Of a stretch of DNA of 64,000 bases, positions 34,753-46,720 are shown in pieces (position 1 is the stretch's first letter; every line of letters begins with the position of its first letter). The stretch is taken from the NCBI GenBank assembly GCA_025266875.1, contig JALLLT010000014.1:744001-808000 (forward strand), given 5' to 3'. This DNA is from Fennellomyces sp. T-0311 (taxonomy: Eukaryota > Mucoromycota > Mucoromycetes > Mucorales > Lichtheimiaceae). The notes below the pieces were generated by a model. It ran no database searches and was not told the origin of the DNA. It saw only the letters and a list, made by a program, of their open reading frames with translations. A program made the position numbers and the translations under genes.

Positions 34753-37501
34753 TCAAAGTGGATTTACAACGAAGTTGGCAAGATACTACATGTGCTTTAT
34801 GAGTTAAACCTGTTATATCATGGTTATAATGAAACTTACAATGACAATGTTTTGATCGTCACCATGGATACCAAGCTTTTGTTCAAGGAATCTTCGTCCA
34901 CGACGTTCATTTAATGACATACCATCTGTGCTACTTTCATCTGAATCGTCGTCGTCCGACGTCGGCCTAAAGTCTTCCAGAACAGTATCATGCTCATGCG
35001 TTTCAGTAGCAGCTGGTGTTGCTAATTCATCGCCACCATCGTCGCGCTCCTCTATTCGCCGTAGGTAACTCATGATGCGCCGCACACTCCATTTCTTTGT
35101 AAGTCCGGCGCCTTCTGATGAAGACGAATCCCAGTAATCGCTTTTTGGTGTTTTGTTGTTGATTTCTTCTACGACGGCAGCAAAGGACGAAGCACTGAAT
35201 CGTTGTGCTTCGAGGGTATACATGTGATGGTAAATAAAGGCTTTCAACGCCATTGCCATGAAAACAGTTTGTAAATACGAGAAACAGGACTTGTCCGACT
35301 AGACAACCTGTTAGCTACCAACTGTCAATAAAATTGAACACTTACTGAAAAGAACTTTATACGATCAGTAATCTGATTAACCCAATATCCGTCAAGGTAG
35401 AGTGGGCTTGTGATGAGGTTCGGATGGCTTTCATCTGTGATATCCAAACAGCTGATATCCAATTTGTAGATGCTTGCATCAATGTTGGCTTTGGGAGCGC
35501 CGACAAGTTTGATAGAATCAAGTTCTACATCGGTTAAAGTGCCATTTTGGAACCAGTGTAACACTTGGTGCTGCTGTGTTTTGGGTTGACTTGGTACAAA
35601 CACTGACAACGCCTGCACAGTGTTATGCACACGTCTTGATAGTTGCATGCGTTAATGGAATTCCAGAGAAAGATGAAAAAAAGGCACACATACTGTTGGC
35701 AAGCACTCAAAACAACAACAGGCCGGCCTGTCAACAATGCAAAGATGAGATGGGGGAGCGTGTCACCGAGTTGCTTTAGTGTATCGAGATACATATCGCT
35801 TTTACGGATGTCGTCATGCCACAAGATGCTGTGCCATCGATCATCGGAAATATCATCCTCGTCTTCTTCCATGATCGATTCCTGCTTGGCGCGTTGTCTC
35901 GGATGCGGATTTTTCATGTTCATGACGAACGTTTGACCAACCATCAACACGCCAGAGGATGGCTGAAGATACATTTCTTCGTCTTCGATCAGATCCAGGA
36001 TTTCGCTGCTGTGGCCAAAGTCATGTGTCATTTCCATCATGTACTTGATCGCTTCGGCGTACATGTCCTGGCTAATTGTACTTGCAAACGTTGGTTTCAA
36101 ATTCTCTTCCTCGCTCCTTGGTTCAATGGCCGAGACCAGTGGGATGACCGTGGTCGGAAGACTCCCGCGTTTTCGATATTGCTTGGGCTCTTGACACAGT
36201 TGAGCCAGCGATCGCAGTTTGCGTTCAAAATGGGCCACAGGGTGCAGTGTATCCACAAACTTGGGCTGTTTTTCCAATTAATTGTGGACTTTTGGGTGTT
36301 TCAACGTTTTTTTTTTACCTCATAATCACTACTGGGCTTCTCGAAGAATGATTTCACTTGATCCTCGTGACCGTGCGGCATTAATGCGAGAAGAGGAAAG
36401 ATCGGTCCTTCCGGCTTTGTGTCGCTTGGCGTTTCCGGGATCGAACTTGGAGTCGTTGGGACCAGGAAACCGTCCGAAGCTTTTCTGGAACCGGTGCCGG
36501 TGGTGCTGCTTTGCTCCGACAGCAATTCGGGGGTTGCTTCATGCATGAGTTGAACCACATACGACTCGACTGTATCGATCATCAATTTCGTCACAGTGAT
36601 CGCCTGCTGCATGGCTTCTACGGAAATATTGCATTTCTTCTTTTCGTCATCGTGTGAAACCTGCTTTTGCGTGTACTCTAGATCCATCAATCGGCACTTG
36701 AGATCAAGCGCAAAGTTCGAGAAATTGCCCTTCTTCATCAGCCTCGCCACCTGTCGAAGGAGGGGTTTAGTGGATGGTTCTGACGTACGATTATGTCATT
36801 TACCTCATTAAATCGCTCACTAAAGTCTTCGTAGCGCCACACGATCTTTTCTGGATCCCACGTGATGTAGGAGAGAGCCACTGGATGAACGTATCCACGT
36901 GCGTTTATATCGAACAATGCCAGATGATGCGTCTGTTAGGATGATTTGTTACCATAAAGGAAACTATTAAATACACACACACGACTTACAAAGGCATAAA
37001 ACTGATTCTGAGCATCGGTGGTATACACCTGAGTATCGTCTGGAATAGAAAACATGCTGGTTGCTTCGAGATCAGGATGTCTATTAACAATGGTCGATAA
37101 AGACAGCCTTGAAGCATGTACGCCTAGAACTTACTCAAACTCTGATGTTTGATCGACGGATACGATTCTTAAAACAAACGCATTAAAGTCAAACTGGTCC
37201 AATCCAAGCTTTCTTAACGTGTCCGTGCGTCCTTGATCGCTCAAGTCATAATAGCATTGTTCTGTAACCACCGCTAGCGGAAGTGGTCCTTCAAGCTCGG
37301 AAAATTCGCTAATCAGGATAAAGTCTTGAGGAGATTCATCACAGTCGATCGATCGCTTGTGGTTTTCACTAATCTGACATAAAGTCTGACCATTAGCCCC
37401 GGGGCATCCACGTTTTTTATTATTTTCATTTATAAGGACCAAGTGGGAAGAAGAATCGAACTAAAAGCTTACAGTAGATCGCTTTTTGGTTCTTCGGCCA
37501 T
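34753..37501 (-). CDS. SMCR8-like longin/DENN protein
   Basis: Nine exons: 37501-37473, 37368-37135, 37080-36990, 36932-36804, 36750-36319, 36265-35694, 35634-35346, 35298-34840 and 34785-34753, in phase, 755 aa. The start of the conserved region reads DFILISEFSELEGPLPLA, followed by FDFNAFVLRIVSVD, SIPDDTQVYT, LFDINARGYVHPVALSYIT, an LDYT-like helix (LMDLEYTQKQV) and LLTGRPVVVL with LSVFVP. These phrases match the order found in animal SMCR8 (folliculin-related uDENN/longin then DENN). SMCR8 forms a complex with C9ORF72 and WDR41 acting on Rab/Arf GTPases, autophagy and lysosomal amino-acid signalling. Whether partners exist in this fungus cannot be seen here. Folliculin (Lst7) is the alternative, but the ARGYVHP and LEYT phrases favour SMCR8. 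Confidence 0.8.
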
Positions 37502-39218
37502 TGGAAAAGCGTGGCAAAAAAAAAAAGTTAAAGGGTAGCCCTATCGAACGGACTGGGGCTTAAATTTTGAAATGCTGGAAACCGCTTTTGTAAGATCACT
37601 TTCAACTCCTTTTATCTCATACAACGGGAACCACGCGATATGGTTCGTTTTACATGCTAACGTCAATGACAGGCTACTTAAGCTTGGCATGAAAAAAAAA
37701 AAAAGATCAAAAGTCATTAGGATGAAACGTTCATGGATGACCAATCATTAAGGCAAGAGTGGCACCCGCCGCCTTGTGATCATAAGATGAAGAATCCATA
37801 AAATTCATATTCAGCCTTGATCATTCCCGTCGTTACCAACAACCCCGTAGTCCGGGCAACCATCAACAGGCATGCAGCCGTACTTGTTTTACTGTTTTGT
37901 TTAAGCTGGGTGCCCCAGGATTGTATGCTGAATAATAATATGCAGAATCTTATCAGCAATGATTGGTAAAACTGTTGAACTTATTGGTCGCAGCGAATTG
38001 TATTTAGTTAGGTGTACCGGCGGACACCAAACAATAAAGAAGGCTAGTCAGGTCATCTGTATATGGCTTTCTAAGTCAACCAGCCAGCACAGCTATTTAA
38101 GAGTGAACATGACAAAGGTGTGCATGAGTATATGTTTTAAAGCAGATGAAGACGTGTACTAATCCCACTCCGGATGCCGCCAAACCGGTTGATGATCAGT
38201 ACATAGACTTGTTCACTGAATATCACTGGGTTCCTTCCCTTTTTCCGCTTTGACTTTCATCTCAACCTTTCAAATCGCAGCTTTGATCTGATTTTACACA
38301 CGGATGGCAGATATGGAATAAGCTATAGTCATCTGGTGAAAGGGACCAAATGAAGCTTACCCGGGTATCTGCTCATTTTTGGACCGTACAGAGCCGAATA
38401 ATAATCCCAGCTTGGCAACTGTCGCTACCGGGTTCAAAGTTCGTAGCCATAGCAACTGGGCATATTGCCATGGATTTGTCATTACCACATCCGATCGCTT
38501 GCCGAGTTAACAATAGAAAACGTCATGATACTTTTATCCCAAGTATGAATCTTCACATACATAGTCGCTTCTTGTTTGATAAACAGGATAGGTATATCTA
38601 CATTAAGAATGCAAAATATTTAAAAGATCAACCATGTGCTGATAATAATGATCCCACTGGGGCTGAATGGTATGGCTTTCGGTGGTTTGACAACATGGAG
38701 AATAACTCGAACGTTCTGGCAATCCCGGATAGATAATTACCCACTCATAGTTGCCACATTTTTTGCTTTATGCGGTGGAGCCCAACGTCATTGCTGATTT
38801 TGTTGCTATTCGTTGAAGTGTTGTCCGTGGTGCTGCCGCATATTCCTAAAGTTGCCCCGATATTCATATGCCCGAGTTTGTTAGTGTTGCGATGGTGTTG
38901 TCAGTACCAGTGACAACAAAAGCGCTCTCGCTGAATAAGAAAAAAAGTACAAGCGCAGTCTTATAACCTGGTCTGGTAGGAAGCAAAAACGTATAAACTG
39001 TCAACAAAAGTGCAGCATCATGTGACACGCTTTCTACCTTTCAACCGACATGTGCGGGCTACCGTTACTGGAGGCATGTCCGTTCCAATGCGGTTACACA
39101 TGCTGTGCCGCAGCTTCTCCTTTTGCTCCGCCCACTTTTTGACAAGCCAAAATAACACATGCCCGTATAAAAAAAAACATCAAACTTGGGTTGTATTAAA
39201 GTAATAAAGAAAAACTAC
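37502..39218. other. Intergenic with one weak ORF
   Basis: About 1.7 kb between the SMCR8-like gene and YOP1. A plus-strand frame at 38350-38736 (128 aa, ATG start, segments such as YIYIKNAKYLKDQ and EWYGFRWFDNMENN) has fairly protein-like composition but no domain or neighbour context. I do not call it a gene. Nothing else stands out. Confidence 0.4.
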
Positions 39219-39900
39219 TTAATCCTTCTTGCCAATAAATTCAGATGCGACATCCGAAGCCTTCTCACGCAACTTGTTTACATTCTTATCGATATCCGTT
39301 TGTGCTTCCAAAAGGAAAGGTCGGATGAACCGTCCGTAAAGTACTTCTGCTCCCTATCATAAGCTGTGGTTTAGAATCCGAGGGGGGAAGCATACACACG
39401 CGCACACAAAACTTACCCGGAACTGAGGAAGAGTCAACCACAATACAAACACAGTCTTGATCAAAAAGTAAAAGGGAATCCAGAATAGCAATAAATCCGA
39501 AAAGTATTCCACGATCTGCACGAATCCAATCACGGTCCAGTACGTCAACCATTGCTTATCATCTTCTGGAGTAGGTGTTTCGATGGCCTTGAAGGATGCA
39601 TATGCTATACAGTACACACACATATCAGAATGTTTTGCATAGATGTGTATACAGTCGTTTGCTTTTACCTGGGTAACCCCAAGAGACGAGGCCAGTCAAC
39701 AACTGACCAGCAATGTTGAAAAAGATCATTACAAGGAAAACGGCGGCTGCGCCCAACACGACGGTTGTCTTTGGTACACCGGTTAAGCGTTCGAAATCGT
39801 TGCAATACTGAAACTGGCTGAGCTGAACATCCAGTTGAGCAATGGCCTTCTTGTATCGGGCCTGTACGCCGTCAACGCTATACAAATTTTCCGTAGACAT
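39219..39900 (-). CDS. YOP1: ER-shaping protein YOP1 (REEP/DP1/HVA22 family)
   Basis: Exons 39900-39669, 39604-39417 and 39353-39219, in phase, 184 aa. YOP1/REEP5 proteins insert hydrophobic hairpins that curve tubular ER. Visible are KTTVVLGAAAVFLVMIFFNI and a following hairpin, the family core SWGYPAYASFKAIETP, then WLTYWTVIGFVQIVEYFSD and FWIPFYFLIKTVFVLWLTLP, and the conserved GAEVLYGRFIRPFL. A soluble amphipathic C-terminal tail ends in KKD. Length equals the yeast protein (about 180 aa). Confidence 0.95.
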
Positions 39901-40022
39901 TTTGATTTTGAAAGAAAGGGGAAGAAAGGAAAAGAAGGAGACAAATGATGTTCTTCAACAAAAAAAAAATGAAGCTATATATAAACTTTTCATTGAAATT
40001 GGACCCTGTTCGCCTATTCGGA

Positions 40023-40361
40023 CTAGCTTAAGTGTTGCACAGCAGCTCCGCAACTATTACCATTTTGCCGCTGGTTGAAATACTGGCTTGGCAACTCGAC
40101 AACAGTTGGATATACTACAGTGAACGCATGCGCCAAGTCTTTCTTGTTGTTACTATTTCTATCCATCGAGCCATGGGATGACTTGCCTTTTCCGGCACAT
40201 GAGCTTACAGAAACCACCAATTTCTTGCCACTATTGTCGAATTGCTTTACAGGGAAAGAAAAATAAGGGGGTGGGGATACGGTGGATCCCACGGTGGAAC
40301 ACACTACATTTCTGCTGCTGCAGATCACTTTCGTGGTAGTCTGATCCCCAAGAACGCTCAT
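40023..40361 (-). CDS. Possible small protein, 112 aa
   Basis: An ATG-initiated minus-strand frame lying between YOP1 and ATP23. It is rich in Ser, Val and Asn, with NSGKKLVVSVSSCAGKGKSS and VVYPTVVELPSQYF, and has four cysteines. There is no signal peptide, membrane span or domain. It could be a lineage-specific small gene, or the 5' region of the neighbouring gene read by chance. Confidence 0.3.
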   Translation of the reverse strand: MSVLGDQTTTKVICSSRNVVCSTVGSTVSPPPYFSFPVKQFDNSGKKLVVSVSSCAGKGKSSHGSMDRNSNNKKDLAHAFTVVYPTVVELPSQYFNQRQNGNSCGAAVQHLS

Positions 40362-40565
40362 TCTTTCGCAAGCCTAATGTTTCGGAAGCACACCCGTTGC
40401 TATGTAATACAAACATGACAATTCACTCGACGAGCCACAAAGTGGGCACAGCAACAACAACAGCAGTGACAAAAGGCTTGGGCTCGCCGGAGCCAGAGCC
40501 GGCACAATGGGAGATCGGAATAACATACTTGTGTCTATTATGGCAGAAAAAATATGACAGTAGCT

Positions 40566-41371
40566 CTAGTAAATCTCATCAAACGGCCGGGTGTCTGCGA
40601 AACAGCTATCAAACACACTAGCCACGGCCCGCTCTGCTTCTTCCTTGGATTTACAATTTGGGTTCTCCATCACCGATAGCACTGCTCGTCGTTTAACACA
40701 TGCTTGATGCTGCTTTGTGAATGTATAGAAACCACGCTGAATCTCGCGTGTCCAGTTGCAATCACCACTCAAACTGGCTGCGCGAACCTAATCACATTCC
40801 GTTTGAGCAAATAAAGATGTATCATCATATGAAATACCTTACCTCGCTGCAAGCATGATGGCGCAAATTGAACCAATCCACCTTGAAACGCTGATGGTCG
40901 TACAAATGAATCATTTCATGAACCATCGTGTGTTCCTGATGCGTCTTTGAATTCATTCTGTTTTGGCACAACAAAATACCGTCCTCAGGCGAAAAGCCTC
41001 CTGACCGTGTAATGTCGCACGGCATACATAAAAAATCTTCTCGCTTGACTTCACGACCGATCTTGCCAAGGTGCTCTACCATGAACCGAACAGACGCACC
41101 TAAACCGCCCGCGGAATAAGAACCCTTTTTTTGATTGCAATGGTTGAATTCAATGTAACATACTATTTTTCATCAAGTTGTCGCGCCACACTTCGCATTG
41201 TCGACATTGGTATGATTCAAGTTCCTTGTCAAGATCTTTACGGAACGCTGTTTGTTCGGTTTCAGACATGCCTAGACCGGTCATGTACTGCAGCGACTTG
41301 CGCCACCGCTCGAATTTCTTCATATCCTTTAGTGAGGTCGCATTGTCCTGTTGACTTGTGCCTTCAGCCAT
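40566..41371 (-). CDS. ATP23: Mitochondrial metalloprotease ATP23
   Basis: Exons 41371-41164, 41099-40843 and 40787-40566, in phase, 228 aa. ATP23 sits on the intermembrane-space face of the inner membrane, processes the Atp6 precursor and assists F0 assembly. The zinc-metalloprotease motif HEMIH is seen in [15 protein letters not shown]. Family phrases are [43 protein letters not shown] and [13 protein letters not shown]. Cysteine pairs (QCRQC, MPCD, NPNC) fit oxidative folding through Mia40. Length fits the fungal orthologues. Confidence 0.95.
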
Positions 41372-42268
41372 TGTGTTGTCAAGGTGAAAAGCCGCCTTTT
41401 AACCCAGCATCAAAAGGTTAACTATGCCGGCCAATAGCCTCTCGAGGAGGCCCTAGTAAGTCCCGAGATGGTAATATGCGAATGGTTTTCCGTTCGAATC
41501 ATCATACCTCGTTGCAGCAGCTACTCCACACCGATCCCTTTTTATCCCTCCCTCTCCACTATCTAGTCACCAAAGTCTTCAAGGATTTACTGAGCCGCCA
41601 TGGTAACATCAGCCGGACTGTAAATCCATGTCACGTCCTATGATATGGTTCCATGTGAAAAAAAAATTGGCAGCGACAATTTCAATGATAAGAAACCATA
41701 TGCTTAAAAGACCCTCCATATTATATGACAAGGGATCTTGCTGTGCATACTTTTTTGATCAGTCACCCCTTTGTACCTAATGTTTCCTTTGGGTCGCGGT
41801 TACCACCGACCCATTCTCAGTCTTCTAAGTATACAGTAAGTGCATCAAGGTGGGCAGTCTGAATATAATACGCATAACTACGTATATAACGGTGGTGCTT
41901 CTAGAATACAGGCGGCCATTCCATTCAATAAGCATATACTTTTGTCACTAAAATTTTACATGAGGATAGATAGTAACAAACCATCTCTTTTTGTTAATTA
42001 AACTTATCTGCATCCCTCTAGATAGCGTCCGGTAGATAGGTGGTGCGGGTCTATAGACCTGGATCTATCTCTCTGTGTAAGTACATACAGCCATACTGCC
42101 AATGTAGTTATATAATAAGATTTTTCGGTCGAATTACCATCACCATCAGTAAAGTACTCCTTTCTTCCGGGCAAGGAACTCAGATCTTTCATTCAATGTA
42201 TCATCTTAATACAGAAAGTCGCGATCAGCGCACATCCATAATTTGTACATCACGTAAATCCGACGGAT
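41372..42268. other. Intergenic, left flank of the palindrome
   Basis: No gene is supported. This stretch marks the change from the dense housekeeping block to the palindrome. Confidence 0.5.
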
Positions 42269-43131
42269 ATCCTGCCATCAGTAAAACTCAGTTCGGTTTC
42301 AGCACGAGTTCGAAAGTTATATATTTTACTTGCATTCGATATAAAAAAGTATTGGGTGCGCCTCAACTTCATCTACAACTCGTTTGCGTATATATAGCCA
42401 CCGGATTTACGTAATTAGATATGCCGTAGGCCTGGGACTTTGCAGAATCTCGGACAGCCACACGTGCGCCAATCCCATCCTTATTTAGATAATACGTAAG
42501 CAAGCTTTTTCGGAAAGACTCCCGATTTTTCTACGTTTTATTTCGGTCGTTTTATCAGCTCCGTCATCTATTTACCTTTATTCCACTACTGTTTCCATAA
42601 TCGTAGATGAAGATAGTGGTAATTTTGAAATCCAGAAGTAGCCTTTTGAAGTAAATGAGCAAAGCCAAAGAAGCCAATGTGAGCTTCATAGCAAAGTGCA
42701 CCGGTTGCTTGTCTGAAAGGAGTAACGATCTGCTTGTTCAGATATGAAAAGTTGACGTGTGTGGCACGTAGCCAGGTGAGTACCGCTGAAAGCAAAAGGT
42801 AGAATCCGGTGCTGGTTTGCGAGGGGCATAGCCTCCTTGAAAGAGAGTAGATAAAGTTTTTCCGCTAAATTGCTAGGACAAAGTTTGTCAACTCTAAAAT
42901 ATTTTTGCCTCCTTCGTCATCTGAAACATATGCCCTACATAATCTCGTCACCAGTATGATGAGATGAATTTCTGATTGCCTAATCCCTCATATAATGCAT
43001 CATGATAAAACCGGCGTTATTCTTTTATTATTATTATTTTCCAAAATAGACCAAGCTATAGTGTATAATAATATGTGTTATAGACAAATAACACTTAAAA
43101 GAGTCGATGTGTGTCTACCATCACCTATAGT

Positions 43132-43584
43132 TTATTCTAAGCGTTGGCATTTGCCGCTTTCATCAGAGCTGTTGATCTTTTTGCATGTAAGGTTTTCGCA
43201 ACAGTCGGAATCTTCGTCACAAACACCGTCTTCATATTCACAGTCTCCGGAATCACCCCCGGATTCCGTACACACGGAATCAAAGTCATCACCAGATTCA
43301 CTGAAGCACTCCATATCACCACAGCATGTAGCACCACCTCGGCAGCTTCCACCCTTTGCTATGCATACTCCGTCGGAAGGCTTCGCTAGTTGACATACAC
43401 CTTCTGCAGCACCAGGGACACCATTGCTATCGTAGCACTCGTAGCCATCACAACATGTCAGCATTTCTTGTCCTCCACAAGGTTGTTCGACTCCTTGACA
43501 TGTATCGTCGGCGTAGATCATGTCGAGGCTTAATGCCAACAATACGGCAGAGAATAATAGACTTTTTCCGGAAAACTGAACCAT
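43132..43584 (-). CDS. Secreted triple-knot cysteine-rich protein, copy 1L
   Basis: ATG at 43584, stop TAA at 43132-43134, 150 aa, no intron. Residues 1-25 are a signal peptide (SLLFSAVLLALSLDMIYA). The mature part has 18 cysteines in three units of six: Cys29-36-44-45-50-64, Cys74-81-87-88-93-105 and Cys115-122-128-129-134-146. Spacing is C-x6-C-x5 or 7-CC-x4-C-x11 or 13-C, the pattern of inhibitor-cystine-knot (knottin) folds. The rest is acidic and Gly/Ser-rich. It should be exported and disulfide-stable; role unknown. Effectors, antimicrobial peptides, enzyme inhibitors and wall proteins all use such folds. It is nearly identical to 58829-59281, with one residue difference seen (Glu40 here, Gln there). 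Confidence 0.85.
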   Translation of the reverse strand: MVQFSGKSLLFSAVLLALSLDMIYADDTCQGVEQPCGGQEMLTCCDGYECYDSNGVPGAAEGVCQLAKPSDGVCIAKGGSCRGGATCCGDMECFSESGDDFDSVCTESGGDSGDCEYEDGVCDEDSDCCENLTCKKINSSDESGKCQRLE

Positions 43585-43738
43585 TTTCAATACTAATTTT
43601 ACACGTTAGATAAAAAAAGCCGGGATCACAGCGAATATTCCTTACGAGCAAAAAAAGAGGAAAGAGTATGGAGAAGAAAATGTGCGCCTCGTTGATCCAC
43701 TATTTAAAGGATTATGGCTTACGCGTAATATGTATACG

Positions 43739-43755
43739 GCGTAATGTGACGCCAC
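43739..43755 (-). promoter_or_regulatory. Shared 17-bp upstream element, copy 1L
   Basis: On the minus strand this reads GTGGCGTCACATTACGC, 154 bp before the ATG. The same element precedes the other three family members. Its GCGTCAC core contains the reverse of GTGACGC, resembling CRE/bZIP sites. Confidence 0.6.
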
Positions 43756-44083
43756 ATTTGACGGGAGACTTTGTGAGAATCCGCTAAAATTAGGAGACGC
43801 ATTTCTACGTAAGGAGGTAAAAGCGGAGGGGAATTGAAATACATCATCCAACCAGTAATTTGATCTCAATATGTTGTTCATCATGCATATCATGGAAGCC
43901 GAGTGTCAGATGTGACAAACAAAAGCACGATTGGGATTCACGTACGACATTTTGGTTGGCGTATAAAGTCCCTCTAGGAAACAAGTATCCGAATTGGCGA
44001 TGAAGGAAGCACTTGTTAATACCAAGTTCTTTAGGTGACGCATTACACCCATAAGTCTACAATTTTTGTGTTCCTGAGACGAT

Positions 44084-44690
44084 GTGCTTTCGTTTGATAC
44101 AGTATACTTTACCAACCACTATCGATTCACTCCCATTAGAACTATCCTAACCTACCAATACAAAAATGATTGGATCACGTTTATTCGTGTATGCAAGTTT
44201 TTGATCGAGCAGTGCGAACGGAATACTTTGTCAACCGCACCTTCTGGCGGAAGCTGCTACAGATCGTCCTCGGTATTGAAGAGGTGGCAGCAAAAAAAGA
44301 CTAATAGCTTGGAAGAAGAATCCCATCCTAACAGTCAAGCAAATCGTCAGGAAACTCGCGACTGGTACATCAGGATGGACACCATTCAAAACAAAACCAA
44401 AAAAAAAAACTCGAGAAGCAACTATTAGAAGATTTGAAACGTTTGAGAGTGGGTCATACAAAGACGTTTGAAACCCACAGTATCGCTCTATTAGTTCGAA
44501 AAGTCCCTACCGTACCATTAGGAGTTGCAGCTAATCAAAGGATTTTGGGAGATCGTGGAGCAGAAAGCTACATCTAGTCGCATCCCCAACCGCACTGTTG
44601 TAGAAATCGCCCGCTGGTTATACAACTACTTCTCTAAAGCCAAACGCAATGATCTTATTTCGCTTTGGAAGACAGGATAAAGAAGATTCA
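44084..44690 (+). pseudogene. Decayed coding-like fragments in left arm (mirror 57723-58329)
   Basis: Successive plus-strand frames look like remains of one gene, with phrases such as WITFIRVCKFLIEQCER, then IKGFWEIVEQKATSSRIPN and VEIARWLYNYFSKAKRNDL. Stops and frame changes separate them and no good start was found. Both palindrome arms carry the same breaks. This may be a mobile-element-derived gene; no domain was recognised. Confidence 0.3.
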
Positions 44691-45187
44691 CTTGAGGAAA
44701 GGTTCTCGAATAATGCTTAAATTACAAGTTTGAAACAACACATTGACAATGGTGTAAAGATAAACATCTACAGCTAAAAAGTGCGTGGAAAGCAGATGTG
44801 AACTCACCAAGTTATCGGTTTGGAGTTTGTATACATGTTTTCCCGCGGAACGTTATGTTTTACACGCTCATTTCGACGTTGTGATTTTAAAATGGGCAGC
44901 CTAATAGTGAGCACCACTACTATAGCAATAAGAGAGCCTTATCAGAGAAACCAATGCATGTTTCGTTTGATGCTATCCATAGACGCCATGTTACTCGTGG
45001 TTTTGGCGCATTTATTTGCCAGGGCCCTACATGCAAAGGCCATAAATATAAAGACCTGCTTGTGCGCCAACGTCGAACGATAGAAGAATGCTCGGTATAG
45101 AAGGATACTGATATAGCTGACAAACCCGCAGATATGCTGCTGAGAGTGGGATTACACTATAGAAACATAAAGACACATTAGAGCGTC

Positions 45188-45671
45188 TTATACCTGTCTC
45201 TGCGTTCTTGTTGCCACTGTACAGTTCATGTCTTTTGAACATGCGCAATGAGATGCTGCCTGTGGAATGGGAATCGTGCTGTTCAATGTACTTTGATTCA
45301 TGAACAAATCATCTGCCACAATGCCTCGCCATTTGCAATAAAAACAGTAAACGCGCGTTCTCTTATACTTTGAAACTACTTTTCCACAGATGACCAAAGA
45401 CAATCACGTGCTTAATATGACAGAGACTTTGCGGTGAACTAGTGATTGCGTGGTAAGCAGAGTCAATGCTGGCAACGGCAGCAGTATGCCAATGGGCAAC
45501 GTGTTCTCCCCGAATGAATATCGTGAACTCGCAGGAACCAGGAACTGTATTCATAGTCGCCGCAATGTCAAAGGCAGAATTTATTGGGGGTGCATGGCGA
45601 ATGCAGAAAAAACGCAAGTATGGGAAGAAAACGAATAGAGGATTTATTTTTATGAATATACATCGTGTCAA
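45188..45671 (-). pseudogene. Coding-like fragments in left arm (mirror 56742-57225)
   Basis: Two overlapping minus-strand frames, one with FTIFIRGEHVAHWHTAAVA and SLCHIKHVIVFGHLWK, the next with KRTRVYCFYCKWRGIVADD and SHCACSKDMNC. They look like neighbouring parts of one former gene. No family is recognised; both arms agree. Confidence 0.25.
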
Positions 45672-46499
45672 GTGGATGCCGGATTATCATGACGGGCATG
45701 CTTCTTGGGCTCGGGAGAGCTGATGACTCTACATATAAGGCAACAACAATTAGACGCAAGATCGACCTTTATCCTGGTTTTTTGTATACATGACCTTGAA
45801 TGATTTTGATTGGAAGACACTATGCGACCAAGTGCTCGTAGCTACTAATATATGTATGATTTGTCAACTGCTCTTGCCAAGCAAGAACGGGATGACGTAT
45901 CAACGTTATTCTGGACTGCTTGACACACTCAAAACCATTCACAAGAAGGCTCTGAGTCGTCTGGTCCCTAAAAAAACTTGTACACCTGTACTCGTCTGCG
46001 CTGGCAGGAGGCTTTTCTCTTTTTTCTTTTTTTTTCCTGCGGGGGGTGCCAGTTCTTTCTTTTTTTTTTTCGGGGATTCGCAGCGAAGCAAATAAGAGTA
46101 CAGGCGCGACCGGTGTGCATCTTGCTGGCTTCCCGATTGCAGATCCCTCCCAACCACTGGATTGCTGGGCCGAGGACTGGAAAATATTTTATTTCTAGCT
46201 AATGACCTACCTTGTTCAACTGGAAGCCAGAACCGACAAGTAAAAAAAGCAGCGCTTTTATTTAATATTGGAAAGACAAAGTGCATAGAGGCGCGCAGTG
46301 ATCTCCCCTTTTTATATTGCCCGGTCACACCCCGCGACCCGCTGATCACGGTTGTATGTTCTGCCGACCAATGAATGATCCTTGGCCTTGTTACAGCACA
46401 GCTTTCGCGTCGCTATGCTGTCCAGCCACTCACCTAGTAACTGTGCTAAGAAAATAAAGTAAGCTACCTCTTCTGCTTCCGGTCATTCCAAGAAAAAAA

Positions 46500-46720
46500 A
46501 TCGACTATGAGCCTCCTACGCCTGACGACAAGAAATCCCGTGTCTACGGGTCAAGCACGGAAATCGATCGCCAAGCAGTGGATTCCTTCGTCTCGGTAAA
46601 CAATGACGGAACAGCGTTGTGTGACAAAATATACACTTGGCCTGGGCAAAACCAATCGAGCCAAACATGCCGCGATACGGGAACACGTGCGTCTCGACGA
46701 TAAAGGCAAAACATAAGCTG
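46500..46720 (+). other. Open frame without a start (left arm; mirror 55693-55913)
   Basis: A frame reading YEPPTPDDKKSRVYGSSTEI and onward is open to about 46710 with protein-like composition but lacks an in-frame ATG. It could be an internal exon or a relic. The following 0.7 kb (46720-47440) shows nothing I can support. Confidence 0.25.

Noticed and set aside
42586..42795. 69-residue frame in both palindrome arms (mirror 59618-59827)
   Set aside because: It starts with TTG, has no internal ATG, and carries no signal peptide or domain.
45939..46349. 136-residue minus-strand frame with Lys-rich runs (mirror 56064-56474)
   Set aside because: The frame is long mainly because of A-homopolymers coding poly-Lys; no ATG context or splice signals support it.
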